Shown here in pieces: positions 53,670 to 64,000 of a stretch of DNA of 64,000 bases. Source of the stretch: Zea mays. Lineage: Eukaryota > Streptophyta > Magnoliopsida > Poales > Poaceae. Every line of letters begins with the position of its first letter. Position 1 is the stretch's first letter. The stretch is from positions 241,812,588 through 241,876,587 of the forward strand of contig NC_050099.1 in the NCBI RefSeq assembly GCF_902167145.1. The letters are read 5' to 3'. The notes under the pieces were generated by a model. The model was given only the letters and a program-made list of their open reading frames with translations. It did not search any database and had not been told where the DNA came from. A program made the position numbers and the translations under genes.

Positions 53670-54178
53670 AGAGATGGCGGCCCTCGATTTCCCGCAGAGA
53701 ATTTCTCCATTAGGGGATGGAGATGGGGAAGGTTCTCCCCCACGTGGATATAAACGGGAAAAATTTCTCCCCCGACGGGTAAACGAGGACATGGATGATA
53801 AAGCATTCTCTATCCTTGTTCTCTGCGGGGACCTGATAAACTTACATATAATGATATTCTCTTGTATTATTTAATGATTAAAATAATTAATTACTTATCT
53901 CTTACAAATATGTTTATTCTGATGTACACAATGAATTCTCACATATGACAATGTGTATAAGTGATAATGTTTTGCATTAATGACAAAGAAAGTATATACT
54001 AATTATAATTTAAATGGAGACGAGAATCCCCGATGGTGATTTATCCTCATGGGGAACGAGGGTGGAGAAAAATGTTCCCCGCAAGAGTTCGTGGGGATCC
54101 CCACAGGGAATTTTTGTCGTGGGAACGAGGTGGAACGAGGTGCTAGAACTCGAATGAGAATTACCCGTTGCCATCCTT
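53670..54178. mobile_element. hAT-like non-autonomous element
   Basis: Ends AGAGATGGCGGCC (left) and CCGTTGCCATCCTT (right) are imperfect inverted repeats of the (T)AGGGATGGCAACGG type common in grass hAT elements. The interior is rich in GGGGA/TCCCC motifs. I found no convincing 8-bp target duplication. Confidence 0.5.
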
Positions 54179-54419
54179 AACAATGATTGAACTTTTAATG
54201 TGGGAAATGACTTAATAACGGTAACAAATGATCTTGGCGTTTAGATGTTTTGTGAGCATGCATTAGATGCACTTCGCCATATAGCCAAAACTGAGTTGTA
54301 TGAGAGTTTGGTACTCAATTGTCATGACAAACACTATGTTTTCTCTTTATCGAGCTAACTTAGCTATACTCTATAATTATTACTAAACTATGTACTAATT
54401 AAACTATTGCTTACTATTA

Positions 54420-57318
54420 TTTTAGAGGCCTTGGTTCTGTTCTTGGGCACCGCTCGCACATGCCCCTGTCTGGGCCTGTTTCGATACATAGAAAATGATA
54501 TTGATCATAAAGTTTATTGATTAAAGTAAAGCACTAGCATGATATTGATCGTAATGACCCAATCCCAAAAGGTGATCAAGGTCGAGACAGATAAAAAAGT
54601 TAGTCAATCCTTAGGTTGATCATGGTATGCAGGAGAATGAATTATAAAGTGGATAGGACATAATAGATCAGAGGACACTTGCCTTGACCAAGTTGTTGCC
54701 CAGGGACTTCTCCTGCAACTCCCTCGGGAAACACGAACTACTCATTGTCTACGCAAAGCAATTATTCAATTAACACACTTAGGGAATAGCAAAACAACAG
54801 TACACCAAACATATGCAACAGAGTAATCATAGGTTTCACAAAAAGGGTCAGACAATGAGGTGTTCTTTAAGCCTAGAGTAGATCACTACACAAGGTGGTT
54901 CACTATTCACTAACCAAGTCTATATTGTTATAATATTGTGTAAATAAAGTTGGCTTAGGGATGGTGCTAGTCTCTAGGTGATGCTAGAATTCAAGATTAT
55001 GACATCTGCTAGGTTTTTCTTATCCTCCAATTTCATTAATTAAGAACCTAGTCTCTCTAATTCAAACCATGGATTATTTATTAAATGAAACATTAAGACA
55101 ATGAATGAACACACTATTAATAGGTAGGCAACATTACCATGAATAATATGCAATTCGAATAACTTAAATCGAGGTTTCTATGCAAAAGCTACAAGGTTTC
55201 CAAGTTCTAAGGGCTATTCTGCAATTATCTATAGACTTCATGGGCAAGCAACGGGTTTTCCAGAGACAACACGCAGACACTCAATTCTAGAAAAAAGGCG
55301 AGGGCCTCGGCGCGAAAGCGCGTGGGCTCTGATGCGGGGGAAGACACATGGTGGCCAGGCATCGACCACGGTCGGCCACACGCGGGCTACACGGTCGGGG
55401 CGGGGGGATCCAGCGGGATTTGGGGTGGCATGGGGCTGATCCCATGCGAGCACTGAGGGGCGGCGGCGCGTGTGCGGCTCCCTCAGCGGTCGCCACGTGG
55501 CTGGGCCGAGTGCGGTACTGACACATGGTGCCAGGGGGGCACCAGTCAATGGCTATGGGAGGAAGAAAGGGAGATGGGGTTGCGACGGGGGGAGGGGGTG
55601 TGTCTGCCAGCAGGCTCCTGATGTCGAGGTCGTCGTTCACCTTGGCCTTATGCATAGTTAAATAGTGGTCGTGATCGGCGCGAGATGTGCCGCTTGGCCT
55701 GGCGGCCGCGGTGGAGAAGTGAACACAGAAAAGAGAGGAGGGGTGGGGTAGACGTCCATGGGTGGAGCTCACCTCGGGGCGGGTCTCGGGCGATTATGCG
55801 GACAGGGGCGGTTTCGGTGGGCTTCGACAGCGTGGGCTTTGACATGGCTCGACGAGGGTGCTCCGTCGTTTGAGTGCTAGCGCACCACCACGAGGCGGGC
55901 ACCGGTGGGCTTCGACGGCGCTGAGTGAGGCCGAACAGGGCGACAGGGGGCACGACGGTTGACGACAGTGGTCGAGGCGAGGGAGTAGTACGAGGTGGGA
56001 TACAACGCCGGCCCTGGCGGGGGTCGAGCAGTGCTCCCGACCAGGGCCCCAAGATTAGTGGGGCCTAACCCAAGTACTAAATAAAAGTACCTACATATGC
56101 ATATATCATATATTGTATAGGTCTATCTACTAGATGTATAAAATTTTTAAAGGCCTAATTATAAGTCAACAACATGACAACAACAAGAAGAATTAGGCAT
56201 AGCATATCAATCTTGATTTCTATGTTCTAGTAGTAGTATTTCGTAATCTCAGCCTAGTCGCCTAGGCTCTCAGTGTGCAGCGAGACAACGACGTTTGACG
56301 TTTCATTTCTATCTCTCGTACAGTCGTAGACAAACAAGCGATCGGCTGATCTGACAATACATTGCATCCATTTAATCGTTGTTCGAAGTAACCTTCTTTT
56401 GAGTCTTCTAGACACATATATGTCACATTTTTCTGTGAGATGTTAGGCTATATTTTAATTACTTTTTATTTAATATGAATAACTTTTTCAGATATATACA
56501 CACACACTATATTTATGTGTAATAATAATTATTATAAAGGGCCTCCATTATAAGTCTTGTCTTGAGCCTCTAAAATGTCAGTTCCGGCACTAGGTGGGAA
56601 CTGGGGTGAGCAGCGGGGCAGGGCACGCGTGGGGGGGGGGGGGTTTATTGGTCATCCCTTCGGTTAAGGCGGGCGAGCGGGCGATGTGCGCGGGGGAGGT
56701 GGGGTGGGCGGTTAGCCGAGGGGAGGAGATGGCAAGTGGGGGCTGGCGGCGGGGAAGGAACGTTTGAAACGGCCGAGACCCGCTGACGGATAGGCCCCCC
56801 AGGCGACCCCACGGGTGACGGTTGCAGTTGTGGAGGGGAGCCCAGGTGCGTGAGGCCCGTTGGTCAGTGACCGTGGGCCGAATGCGCGATCAGGCGCGCG
56901 ACGAAGTTGTTGGCAGGTGGGCTCCACGGGTGTGGCGGGCGTGAGCGCTCGCATTGGGTGGGCTGCCGCTGGCTAGGCCGAAAGGGGAAGGGGGGAAGCG
57001 CGTTAGGCCGGCTGGGATTGTTTTTCTTTTTCTTTATTTTTCTTCTTTCCTATATATCTTTATCACTTCAACTCTAATCCCTTATTAAATGCATGCTCCA
57101 CAACACAACTCCTAAAAGCAAAACAAAGAGTATGCTCTGGCATGATGCAATAATCAGAACTCTTTTAGGGTTTTATTTACACATGGCATTAACATAAATC
57201 CCTCTACTACTTTGGAAGGGAAAGAAATGAGTGAAAACAAAAGAGAGGAAAGTGGTAACACCTGAATTTGGTAGATATTAGAGAAGAAATTTTATACCCT
57301 CAAATTCAGGGTGTTACA
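54420..57318 (-). repeat. 3' LTR region of a chromovirus (lower boundary uncertain)
   Basis: On the minus strand the LTR begins TGTAACACCC at 57318, right after the polypurine tract TTAAGGGGGTAG (57322-57333). This LTR start and tract are characteristic of Tekay/Del-type chromoviruses. The GC-rich body 55240-57000 and AT-rich tail fit a long LTR, but I cannot see its far end. 54179-54420 is unassigned. Confidence 0.55.
56029..56592. mobile_element. hAT-like insertion in the chromovirus LTR
   Basis: An AT-rich block interrupts the GC-rich LTR. It starts CAGTGCTCCCGACC and, on the other strand, TAGTGCCGGAACTG, resembling the CAGTGGCGGA ends of grass hAT elements. Target duplication not evident. 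Confidence 0.35.
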
Positions 57319-58123
57319 AACCTACCCCCTTAAAAGAATTTCGCCCCGAGATTCAAGGTTGGCGAGCAAAGAGTTCGGGGTACTTGGTCTTCAGGTCGTC
57401 TTCTCGTTCCCATGTTGCTTCTTCCTTAGAATGGTGACCCCATTTGACCTTGCACATTGTGATGGTGTTTCTTCGAGTGACCCTGTCTACAGTTTCTAGG
57501 ATTTGCGTTGGCTTCTCTATGTATGTCCGATCCTCTTGGACTTCTAGACCATCCTTTGGAAACTGTTTCTCTAGCCCTCTCATGAATTTATTCAACTGAG
57601 ATACATGGAACATCGTGCATGACTCACAGACCTTCTGATAAGCTGAGCTGGTAGGCCACTTCTCCATGCTTTGCTAGAATCTCATACAGTCTGATATATT
57701 GAGGTGCTAGCTTGCCCTTGACACCAAACCTTCTAACTCCACTGATAGGCGACACTTTCAGATAAACATAATCTCCCACTTCAAAGCTTAGCTCTCTTCT
57801 TTTGGTGTTAGCATAACATCGCTGCTTTGACAGTGCTATCTTCAGAATGTCCCGAACCATTTTGATGTTATCTTCTGCTTCGAGCATAATGTCGGGGCCA
57901 AACACTTGTCTTTATCCAGATTGATCCCAATGCAGTGGAGTTTTACAAATCCTTCTTTATAGTGCCTGAAACAGTGACATCTTCAAGTTGGCCTGGTAGC
58001 TGTTGTTATAGGAGAATTCTGCATAGGGTAATTTATTATCCCATCCTGACTTGTCTTGCAACACACAGACTCTCACCATGTTTTCTAAAATCTGATTAGT
58101 CATTTCAAGCTGATCGTGGGACT
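57319..58123 (-). pseudogene. Chromovirus pol, 3' part: integrase C-terminus and chromodomain
   Basis: Minus strand, decayed. It reads through integrase sequence (MTNQILENMV, LPYAEFSYNNSYQ), then VGDYVYLKVSPISGVRRFG (GPY/F region), then MFHVSQLNKFM, and a chromodomain ending VKWGHHSKEEATWERED. The chromodomain at the integrase C-terminus defines chromoviruses, which use it to target chromatin. Frames change between 57624 and 57667 and elsewhere. The 5' side is cut off by the copia element at 58124, and the 3' side is its LTR. Confidence 0.8.
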
Positions 58124-59682
58124 TGTGAATCATCTAGGCCCCTAAGTGGTGTTTTGGTAATTAATGACAACTGATTATGGACTAACAATTCTTGGAGAAA
58201 TAAGAATGCAGGATTGGACCTCATGAAACAGTAAAGTCTTTGAGACTTATAACCATTGATTGTGGATAAAGTGAAGGCAAAGGTAAAATATAGGTTTTGT
58301 TTTTTGCCGGTCAGCAGGTGTTTAGAGAAGAAATTGACCGGATTAATAGGATAGACAGTAGTACTGTTAAGAGGGGTCAATGAACTTGATTGGTGTAAAA
58401 TTAGTGCCTTGTAGAGCATAAACAGTTGCATTTGCATGAGGGCTAACAACGCTTTGTTTTTCAAAATACAAAATCTTTTTAAAAAAGCGCAAAAATATCA
58501 ACTATGTGGTTGGCGGACCGTCCAGACCAGGAGGCCGGACCGTCCGCGACTCTGCCAGAGAAGTCTGCTGGCGCCTTGCCTCTGTCTCCCTTCGCAGACC
58601 GTCCGGGCCAGGAGGCCAGACCATCCGCATAAGACGAATTAAGTTTGGGCAGGGACAATGAGTTTTTTAGTCCTTGCACTACAGACCGTCCGGTGTTTTT
58701 AGCCGGAAGGTAAGTGGTCCATGTGCGGACCGTCCGGCCATGAATGGTGGACAGTCTGCTCAGAGTGTTTTAACTAGCTAGTGCTCTGATATTCCAAATT
58801 GACAGGTCCCGGACCGTTCGGCCCAGGAGGGCGGACCATCCGAGCTTGACTTTTTTTAATAGCACCGAGAGGTTTCAAACGGTCTTTATAGCTGTTACTG
58901 GTATGGCGGATCGTCCGTGTGTGCGCAAAAGTTGTGCTATTTACACATAACAGCTAGGTTTGAGTTGTGGGCTATAAATAGAAGTGGAGCTCGTGTGTGA
59001 GGGTTCCCTTGGCTACTCCTAGCATACATTGAGCTCATTTGTGATCCTCTAACTCAAATTCTCAAACTCTTTGCTTGAGATCGCATTCTAGTGAGTGATT
59101 GAGAAGTTCTAGTGCATTTGCATCCTTTGTGATTTTTTAGGCACTAGGTGGTACACCGGGGAGGCGTCATCGACTTGTCACTCTTGGAGGTTGCTGCCTC
59201 CTAGACGACTCGAGTGTTGTATCCGTCGAGCTCTCTGTGAAGATTGTGGAGGAGCCGCAGTGTTGATTGTGAGGGGTCCACGCCCACCTCGCTGGAGCGG
59301 CAAAGGCGACGCAAGTGAAATCGAGGTATTGAGTGAGTTCTTGTCCACTTGGCTCAAAGATCAAGTCGTGTCTTGATAGAGGAGCAAGTGAGAGCTTAAA
59401 TTCCACCTCAACATGGATTAGGGGTGATCGGCAAATCACCGATACACCGGATAAATTTCGATGTCATTCTCTCACCTTTTACTCGTTACTTGGAAGTAGT
59501 TAGTAATTTATGTATTGTCTATCTTTTATAGTGTTAATATAAATTTCTCATTATATTTTGTTGACCTATCAAGGCTAGTAAATTTATATTTCTTGTTGTT
59601 TTGACTAAATTTCTCTAGTGTGCTTTATTTTAGTCAAAACCGTCTATTCATCCCCCCTCTAGACGGTGTCCTAGATCCTACA
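58124..59682 (+). repeat. 5' LTR of the decayed copia element
   Basis: Starts TGTGAATCATCTAGG (or 2 nt later) and ends ATCCTACA just before the primer site. It has its own palindromic family, GGACCGTCCG-type motifs at about 58516-58560, 58600-58625, 58683 and 58727, and a TATA box GGGCTATAAATAG near 58970. The left boundary is inferred from the break in chromovirus homology. Confidence 0.7.
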
Positions 59683-59684
59683 AG

Positions 59685-59696
59685 TGGTATCAGAGC
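59685..59696 (+). promoter_or_regulatory. Primer-binding site, initiator tRNA-Met
   Basis: TGGTATCAGAGC, the exact standard copia site, 2 nt after the LTR. Confidence 0.9.
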
Positions 59697-59725
59697 TGAG
59701 AACTCCATTGTTTGTAGATTTAATT

Positions 59726-61699
59726 ATCCTGGAGTTGGACAAAATGGCTAGTAACAATAATGTGCACATTGGGAAGCCATCACATTTTGATGGGAACAAT
59801 TATGACTATTGGAAAATAAGAATGTCAATGCATCTTAAAGCTATGGGAGGAAAAATTTGGCCTATTGTTAGAGATAGATTTGTTGTATTGAAGGAAGATG
59901 AACAATTACCGAGTGATAATGGAAATGTTCTAACCAATGATGAAGCTATGAATGTATTCTATGATGCGTTAGACGTAAATGAGTTCAACCGCATCAAAAA
60001 TCTCACAACCGCTCATGAGATTTAGACAAAGCTAATGGAAATTCATGAGGGAACTACAATTGTGAAGGGTGCTAAGTTGTATGTATGCAAAGGAAAGTTT
60101 GAGCAATTTCTCATGAAGGAGGATGAAAGTGTGCCCGACATGTTTAACCGGTTAAATGAGATAGTGAATGAGTTAAATGGACTTGGTTTTAATGTACCTG
60201 ATGTGGATTTCACTCACAAGTTCCTTAGATCTCTCCCAGAGAAATATGACACTATTGTGACCATGTTAGTAAGGAGTGATTTGACCACTACCTCTCAAAC
60301 GGAAGTATTGGGAGAAATTCTCACTCAAGACATATTCAAGAAGTCTCAAGTCGAAGCTATGAGTTTGGCTAGCTAAAAAGGTGAAAGGGGAATCAATAGC
60401 TCTCAAAGCTAAAGTTCCAAAGGCAATTAAAAAGGAAGAAAGTGAGGATGAAGGAAATGGAAGTGGAAGTGATGAGGAATTGTCTCTCTTTGTGAAGAAA
60501 TTTAACAAATTCATGAGGAAAAAAAGGGTCAACTTAGAAGGGGACAAACATCAAGAAGAAATGCTTTCAATGATAGGAAATATTTTGAGTGTGGGGAACC
60601 CGGTCACATTGCCATGAATTGTCCAAGCAAGAAAAACAAGGGCAAGGATGGAGATGATAAAAATAAAAAGAAGTTCTATCACAAGAAGGATGGCAAAGCC
60701 TATCTAGTTGAATGGGATTCAGATGCAAGCTCGGATGATGATGATGATTCTTCATCCAAACTAAATGCCAGAATTGCTATCAAGGAGGCTCCCTCACTTT
60801 TCTCATCTCCTCATTGTCTCATGGCAAAAGGTGATGCTAAGGTAAAAATTATAACCGATTTAAATGATATAGATGATGATATTGATGATCTTGATGATGA
60901 TGGATATTCATATGATGATCTTGTTAGAATGTTGGGTGAGGCTGGTGACTACATGCACAAAGAAAAAGAAAAGTTTAGGACCTTGAAGGAATTTTACAAA
61001 AACCTTCAAGTGTCTTTTGAGGAGCTCAATACATCCCACAACAATCTAAAAGAAAGTTGTGATAAGCTTGTGGAGGCTCAAAACTCACCTTTTGTGCATG
61101 AAGTTGTGGTGGTCACCAAGGATGTTGGAATCACTTGTGACTTACTTGATAATTCTACAAGTGTTTCACAACCTACTAGTTTCATTTGTGATAAATGTAA
61201 AATTTCTCTTGCGAATAATGATATTGGTTGTGATGAATCAAACATCATTATTGAAAATGAAGCTTTGGTAGGAAGAGTAAATGCTCTAACTCATGACTTA
61301 GAGAAAGCCCATGGTGGAAAAGCTAAAGTAGATTTTATATTGGGAAGCCAACGTTTCTCTCTTAATCGTGAGGGTCTTGGGTATCTTACTAAGAAAGGAA
61401 ATAATGCATTTGTGAAGCAAAAGACCATGTTTGTGAAATAATGTGACAAAGTGTGTCACAAATGCCACAATAAGGGACATGTCAAGAAGAATTGTCCTAA
61501 AATTAAGAATGTATCCTTATTTTGTTTTGAGCATTGCTATGTTCTTTCACATAATGCAAAAGGTGTACATGCTAAGTTTGTTGGCACTTCAATTGTTGGT
61601 ACCAAAAAAAAGCCATTTGGGTGCCAAAATCCTTGGTCACTAACATCCAAGGACCCAAACAAATTTGGGTACCTAAAAGAGATTGATTTCCTTTTGTAG
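59726..61699 (+). pseudogene. gag: Copia gag with two zinc knuckles, broken
   Basis: Begins MASNNNVHIGKPSHFDGNNY, matching the copia Gag start. Breaks: TAG at 60023-60025 (expected Trp), a frameshift between about 60376 and 60570, TAA at 61439-61441, and TAG at 61697-61699 before pol. Knuckle 1 reads YFECGEPGHIAMNC, with Tyr in place of the first Cys. Knuckle 2 reads CHKCHNKGHVKKNC at about 61456 and is intact. The middle is acidic with a coiled-coil-like stretch, as in Sirevirus Gag. Apart from the shifted stretch, all parts share one phase with pol. Confidence 0.85.
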
Positions 61700-63371
61700 G
61701 TAAACTACAAGGCGAGAGGAAATCATTGGGTGTTGGATAGTGGTTGTACACAACATATGACCAGGGATATGGGGATGTTCACCGAAATGAGTGAGGAAGG
61801 TTGCTCGACCTATGATAACATCACTTTTGGAGACAACCGCAAAGGAAAGGTTAAAGGTTTGGGTAAAATTGCTATTTCAAATGACCATTTCATTTCAAAT
61901 GTACTTGTAGTTGAATATCTTAACTTCAGTTTGCTATCTGTAGTTCAACTATGTGATTTGGGTTTTAGTTGCAATTTTGTTGTTGATGATGTTCTCATCT
62001 CTAGTGTTGATGGTAGCAATCTAATATTTAAAGGTTTTAGACATGAAAATCTTTATCTTGTTGATTTTTCATCTAATAAGGCAAAGCTTACAACTTGTCT
62101 ATTCTCTAAGACTTCACTAGGTTGGCTATGGCATAGAAGACTTGGTCATGTTGGTATGAGACAATTGAATCAATTATCCAAGCATGACTTAGTTCGAGTG
62201 TTGAAGGATGTGAAATTTGAAAAGAACAAATTGTGTAGTTCATGTCAAGCCGGGAAGCAAGTGGCAAATACTCATCCCTACAAGAGTCAAATGTCTACTC
62301 ATAGACCATTGGAATTACTTCACATGGATCTCTTTGGATCAACATCTTTTGTGAGTATTGGTGGTAATTCCTATTGCCTTGTAATTGTGGATGATTATTC
62401 TAGATTTACTTGGGTCTATTTTCTTCGAGATAAATGAAATGTGTTTGAAACATTTAAGTCATTTGCTATATTGGCCCAAAATCAATTTGGCATCAAGAAA
62501 GTTAGAAGTGATAATGGGTCGGAATTCAAAGATGCTAGAATTGATGAATATTGTGATGACAAGGGTATAAAACATGAATTTTATTCCAATTATACACCCA
62601 AACAAAATGGATTTTTTGAAAGGAAAAAATAGAACTCTCATTGATATGGCTAGGTCTATGTTAGCTGAATCTAATGTGTCATATTCTTATTGGGCCAAAG
62701 CCATTAACACCGCTTATCATGCATCAAATAGATTATATTGTCACAAGCTCATGAAAAAGACTCCCGATGAATTGCTTATTGGTAGAAAGCCAAACATTTC
62801 TTATTTTAGGGTGTTCGGTTGCAAATGCTATATTTTGAGGAAGGGCAGACGACTCTCTAAATTTGACAAGAAATGTGACGAAGGTTTTCTCCTTGGATAT
62901 TCATCAAATAGCAAGGCATATAGAGTTTTCAACAAAACTCATGGCATCATTGAAGAAGCATATGATGTAGAGTTTGATGAAACATATGGATCTCAAGATG
63001 AAAATGAGAACATTGATGATGTTGGTGGAGTTCAATTGAGAAACACTATGAAAACCATGGCTATTGGTGGAATAAAGCCAATGGAAGATGATAATGATGA
63101 TGGTATTGTTGTCATTCCATCCTCTTCAACCATAAATGAGGAAACCCAACAAAGCCAACAAAATGATGAGATTGAGGATGATCGTGTTGAAGATATCTCG
63201 AGTCATTTGATCCCTCCTCAAGCTTCAACTAGTGACTTTCAAATTACTTCAAGAATTCGTCATTCAATTATAAAAGATCACCTGGCAAATCAAATTGTGG
63301 GTGATATAAGTAAGGGTGTTCAAACTCGATCGCGTATTGCTTCATTTTGTGAACATTTCTATTTTGTATCT
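61700..63371 (+). pseudogene. pol: Copia pol: protease and integrase, truncated and broken
   Basis: Protease VLDSGCTQHM at 61724-61753. Integrase zinc domain WHRRLGHVGMRQL ... CSSCQAGK, core [17 protein letters not shown], then NGFFERK. TGA at 62435-62437 and a frameshift in an A-run at about 62627 break the frame; the shifted frame continues to about 63371. Sequence equivalent to FCEHYSFVS of the intact element is followed by the inserted LTR, so RT and RNase H are missing from the window. Confidence 0.85.
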
Positions 63372-64000
63372 TGTGAAAGGATCATGATGCCCAAGAGGGG
63401 GGTGAATTGGGCTTTTCTAAAAATCAACACTAATTAAAACCTAAGTAAGAGCCCAACTTCACCCTAACAACTAGCACTAAGAGAATAATACTAGAAATAC
63501 AATAATGCTAAGACAATACTTCAAATACTTGCTAAACAAATACACAATGTAAAATACTTAAATTAAGTGCGGAATGTAAAGCAAGGTTTAGAAGACTCCT
63601 CCAATTTTTCCCGAGGTATCGAATAGTCGGCACTCTCCACTAGTCCTCGTTGGAGCACCCGCGCAAGGGTATCGCTCCCCCTTGGTCCTTGCAAGAACCA
63701 AGTGCTCACTATGAGATGATCCTTTGCCACTCCGGCGCGGTGGATCCCTCACGACCGCTTACAAACTTGAGTCGGGTCACCAAAAAGATCTCCACGGTGA
63801 TCACCGAGCTCCCAATGCCACCAAGCCGTCTAGGTGATGCCGATCATCAAGAGTAACAAGTCGTAGACTTTCGCTTGACCAAGAGAAGCCTAATGCAAGT
63901 GGTGTGTGCTCTAGGTGGCTCTCGCTAGCGCTAATGAGGTCCAAATGTGGGGTTAAGATTCTCTAATCACCTCACTAGGCTTTGTGGTGCTTGCAATGTT
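63372..64000 (-). repeat. LTR of a further copia element, reverse orientation, running off the edge
   Basis: From about 63372 the pol homology stops. The minus strand reads AATTCACCCCCCTCTTGGGC and ends CATGATCCTTTCA(CA), which is the typical 3' end of a grass copia LTR. No coding sequence follows in the window. Family not assigned. Confidence 0.65.

Larger units (their letters stand above)
58124..63371 (+). mobile_element. Decayed Sirevirus-like copia element, 5' part
   Basis: 5' LTR about 58124-59682, iMet primer site, gag and the front of pol (protease, integrase). It is then cut by another LTR at about 63372 before RT and RNase H. It carries several stops and frameshifts and is much older than the element at 5293. 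Its low end interrupts the chromovirus pol. The far end lies outside the window. Confidence 0.85.

Overview
The window is nuclear DNA of a large-genome grass, almost certainly maize or a close Zea/Tripsacum relative. The basis is family recognition: Huck-like Ty3/gypsy LTRs starting TGTCGGGGACCATAATTAGG, and Opie/Ji-like Sirevirus (Ty1/copia) LTRs starting TGAAAGNGAAATGTGCCC with CACCGGAC/GTCCGGTG palindromes. It is a typical intergenic retrotransposon nest around one intact-looking host gene. Coordinates, frames, repeats and duplications were read from the sequence; family names come from recognition without a database search.

Layout. 1-15162: 3' end of a Huck-like (Tat lineage) element running off the left edge. 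Its 3' LTR (4461-15162) is split by a complete, very young Sirevirus (5293-14194; target duplication AAGAC). 15611-17440: a foldback (long inverted repeat) element split by a solo Sirevirus LTR (15869-17195; target duplication GCATG). 19521-19689: a Tourist-like MITE. 20518-23502, minus strand: the one convincing host gene, an 8-exon DNAJC9/AtJ6-type J-domain protein of 286 residues, with every intron GT-AG and every exon phase consistent. 24088-53644: a patchwork of exon-like gene fragments (MICU-like, GNOM-like and unidentified ones). It starts with a textbook Helitron 3' terminus and ends near a plausible Helitron 5' terminus, so I propose it as one large gene-fragment Helitron heavily bombarded by later insertions.

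Inside that patchwork lie a 321-bp tandem duplication, a small complete Helitron (30306-31651) with four 108-bp repeats, a truncated LINE with a 13-bp target duplication (31684-31989), a gypsy gag remnant, a nest of three Tourist-like MITEs, and a full-length, extremely young Huck-like element (33787-46051; target duplication CTAAC). A block of 147-149 bp tandem repeats (46981-47480) follows. From 53.7 kb: a hAT-like MITE, the 3' half of an old minus-strand chromovirus (LTR, chromodomain, integrase), and the 5' part of a decayed Sirevirus-like copia element (58124-63371). The last is cut by another copia-type LTR in the opposite orientation that runs off the right edge.

The coding capacity is almost all gag, protease, integrase, RT and RNase H. 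The Sirevirus keeps long gag and pol frames in different phases (+1, 38-nt overlap). The Huck copy keeps gag-pro and RT-RNaseH-INT in one phase, separated by a single TAG. Relative ages follow from nesting and LTR identity: chromovirus, gene-fragment patchwork and MITEs are older; the Huck copy (LTRs differing at about one base plus one C-run length) and the Sirevirus (about three bases plus one C-run length) are very recent.
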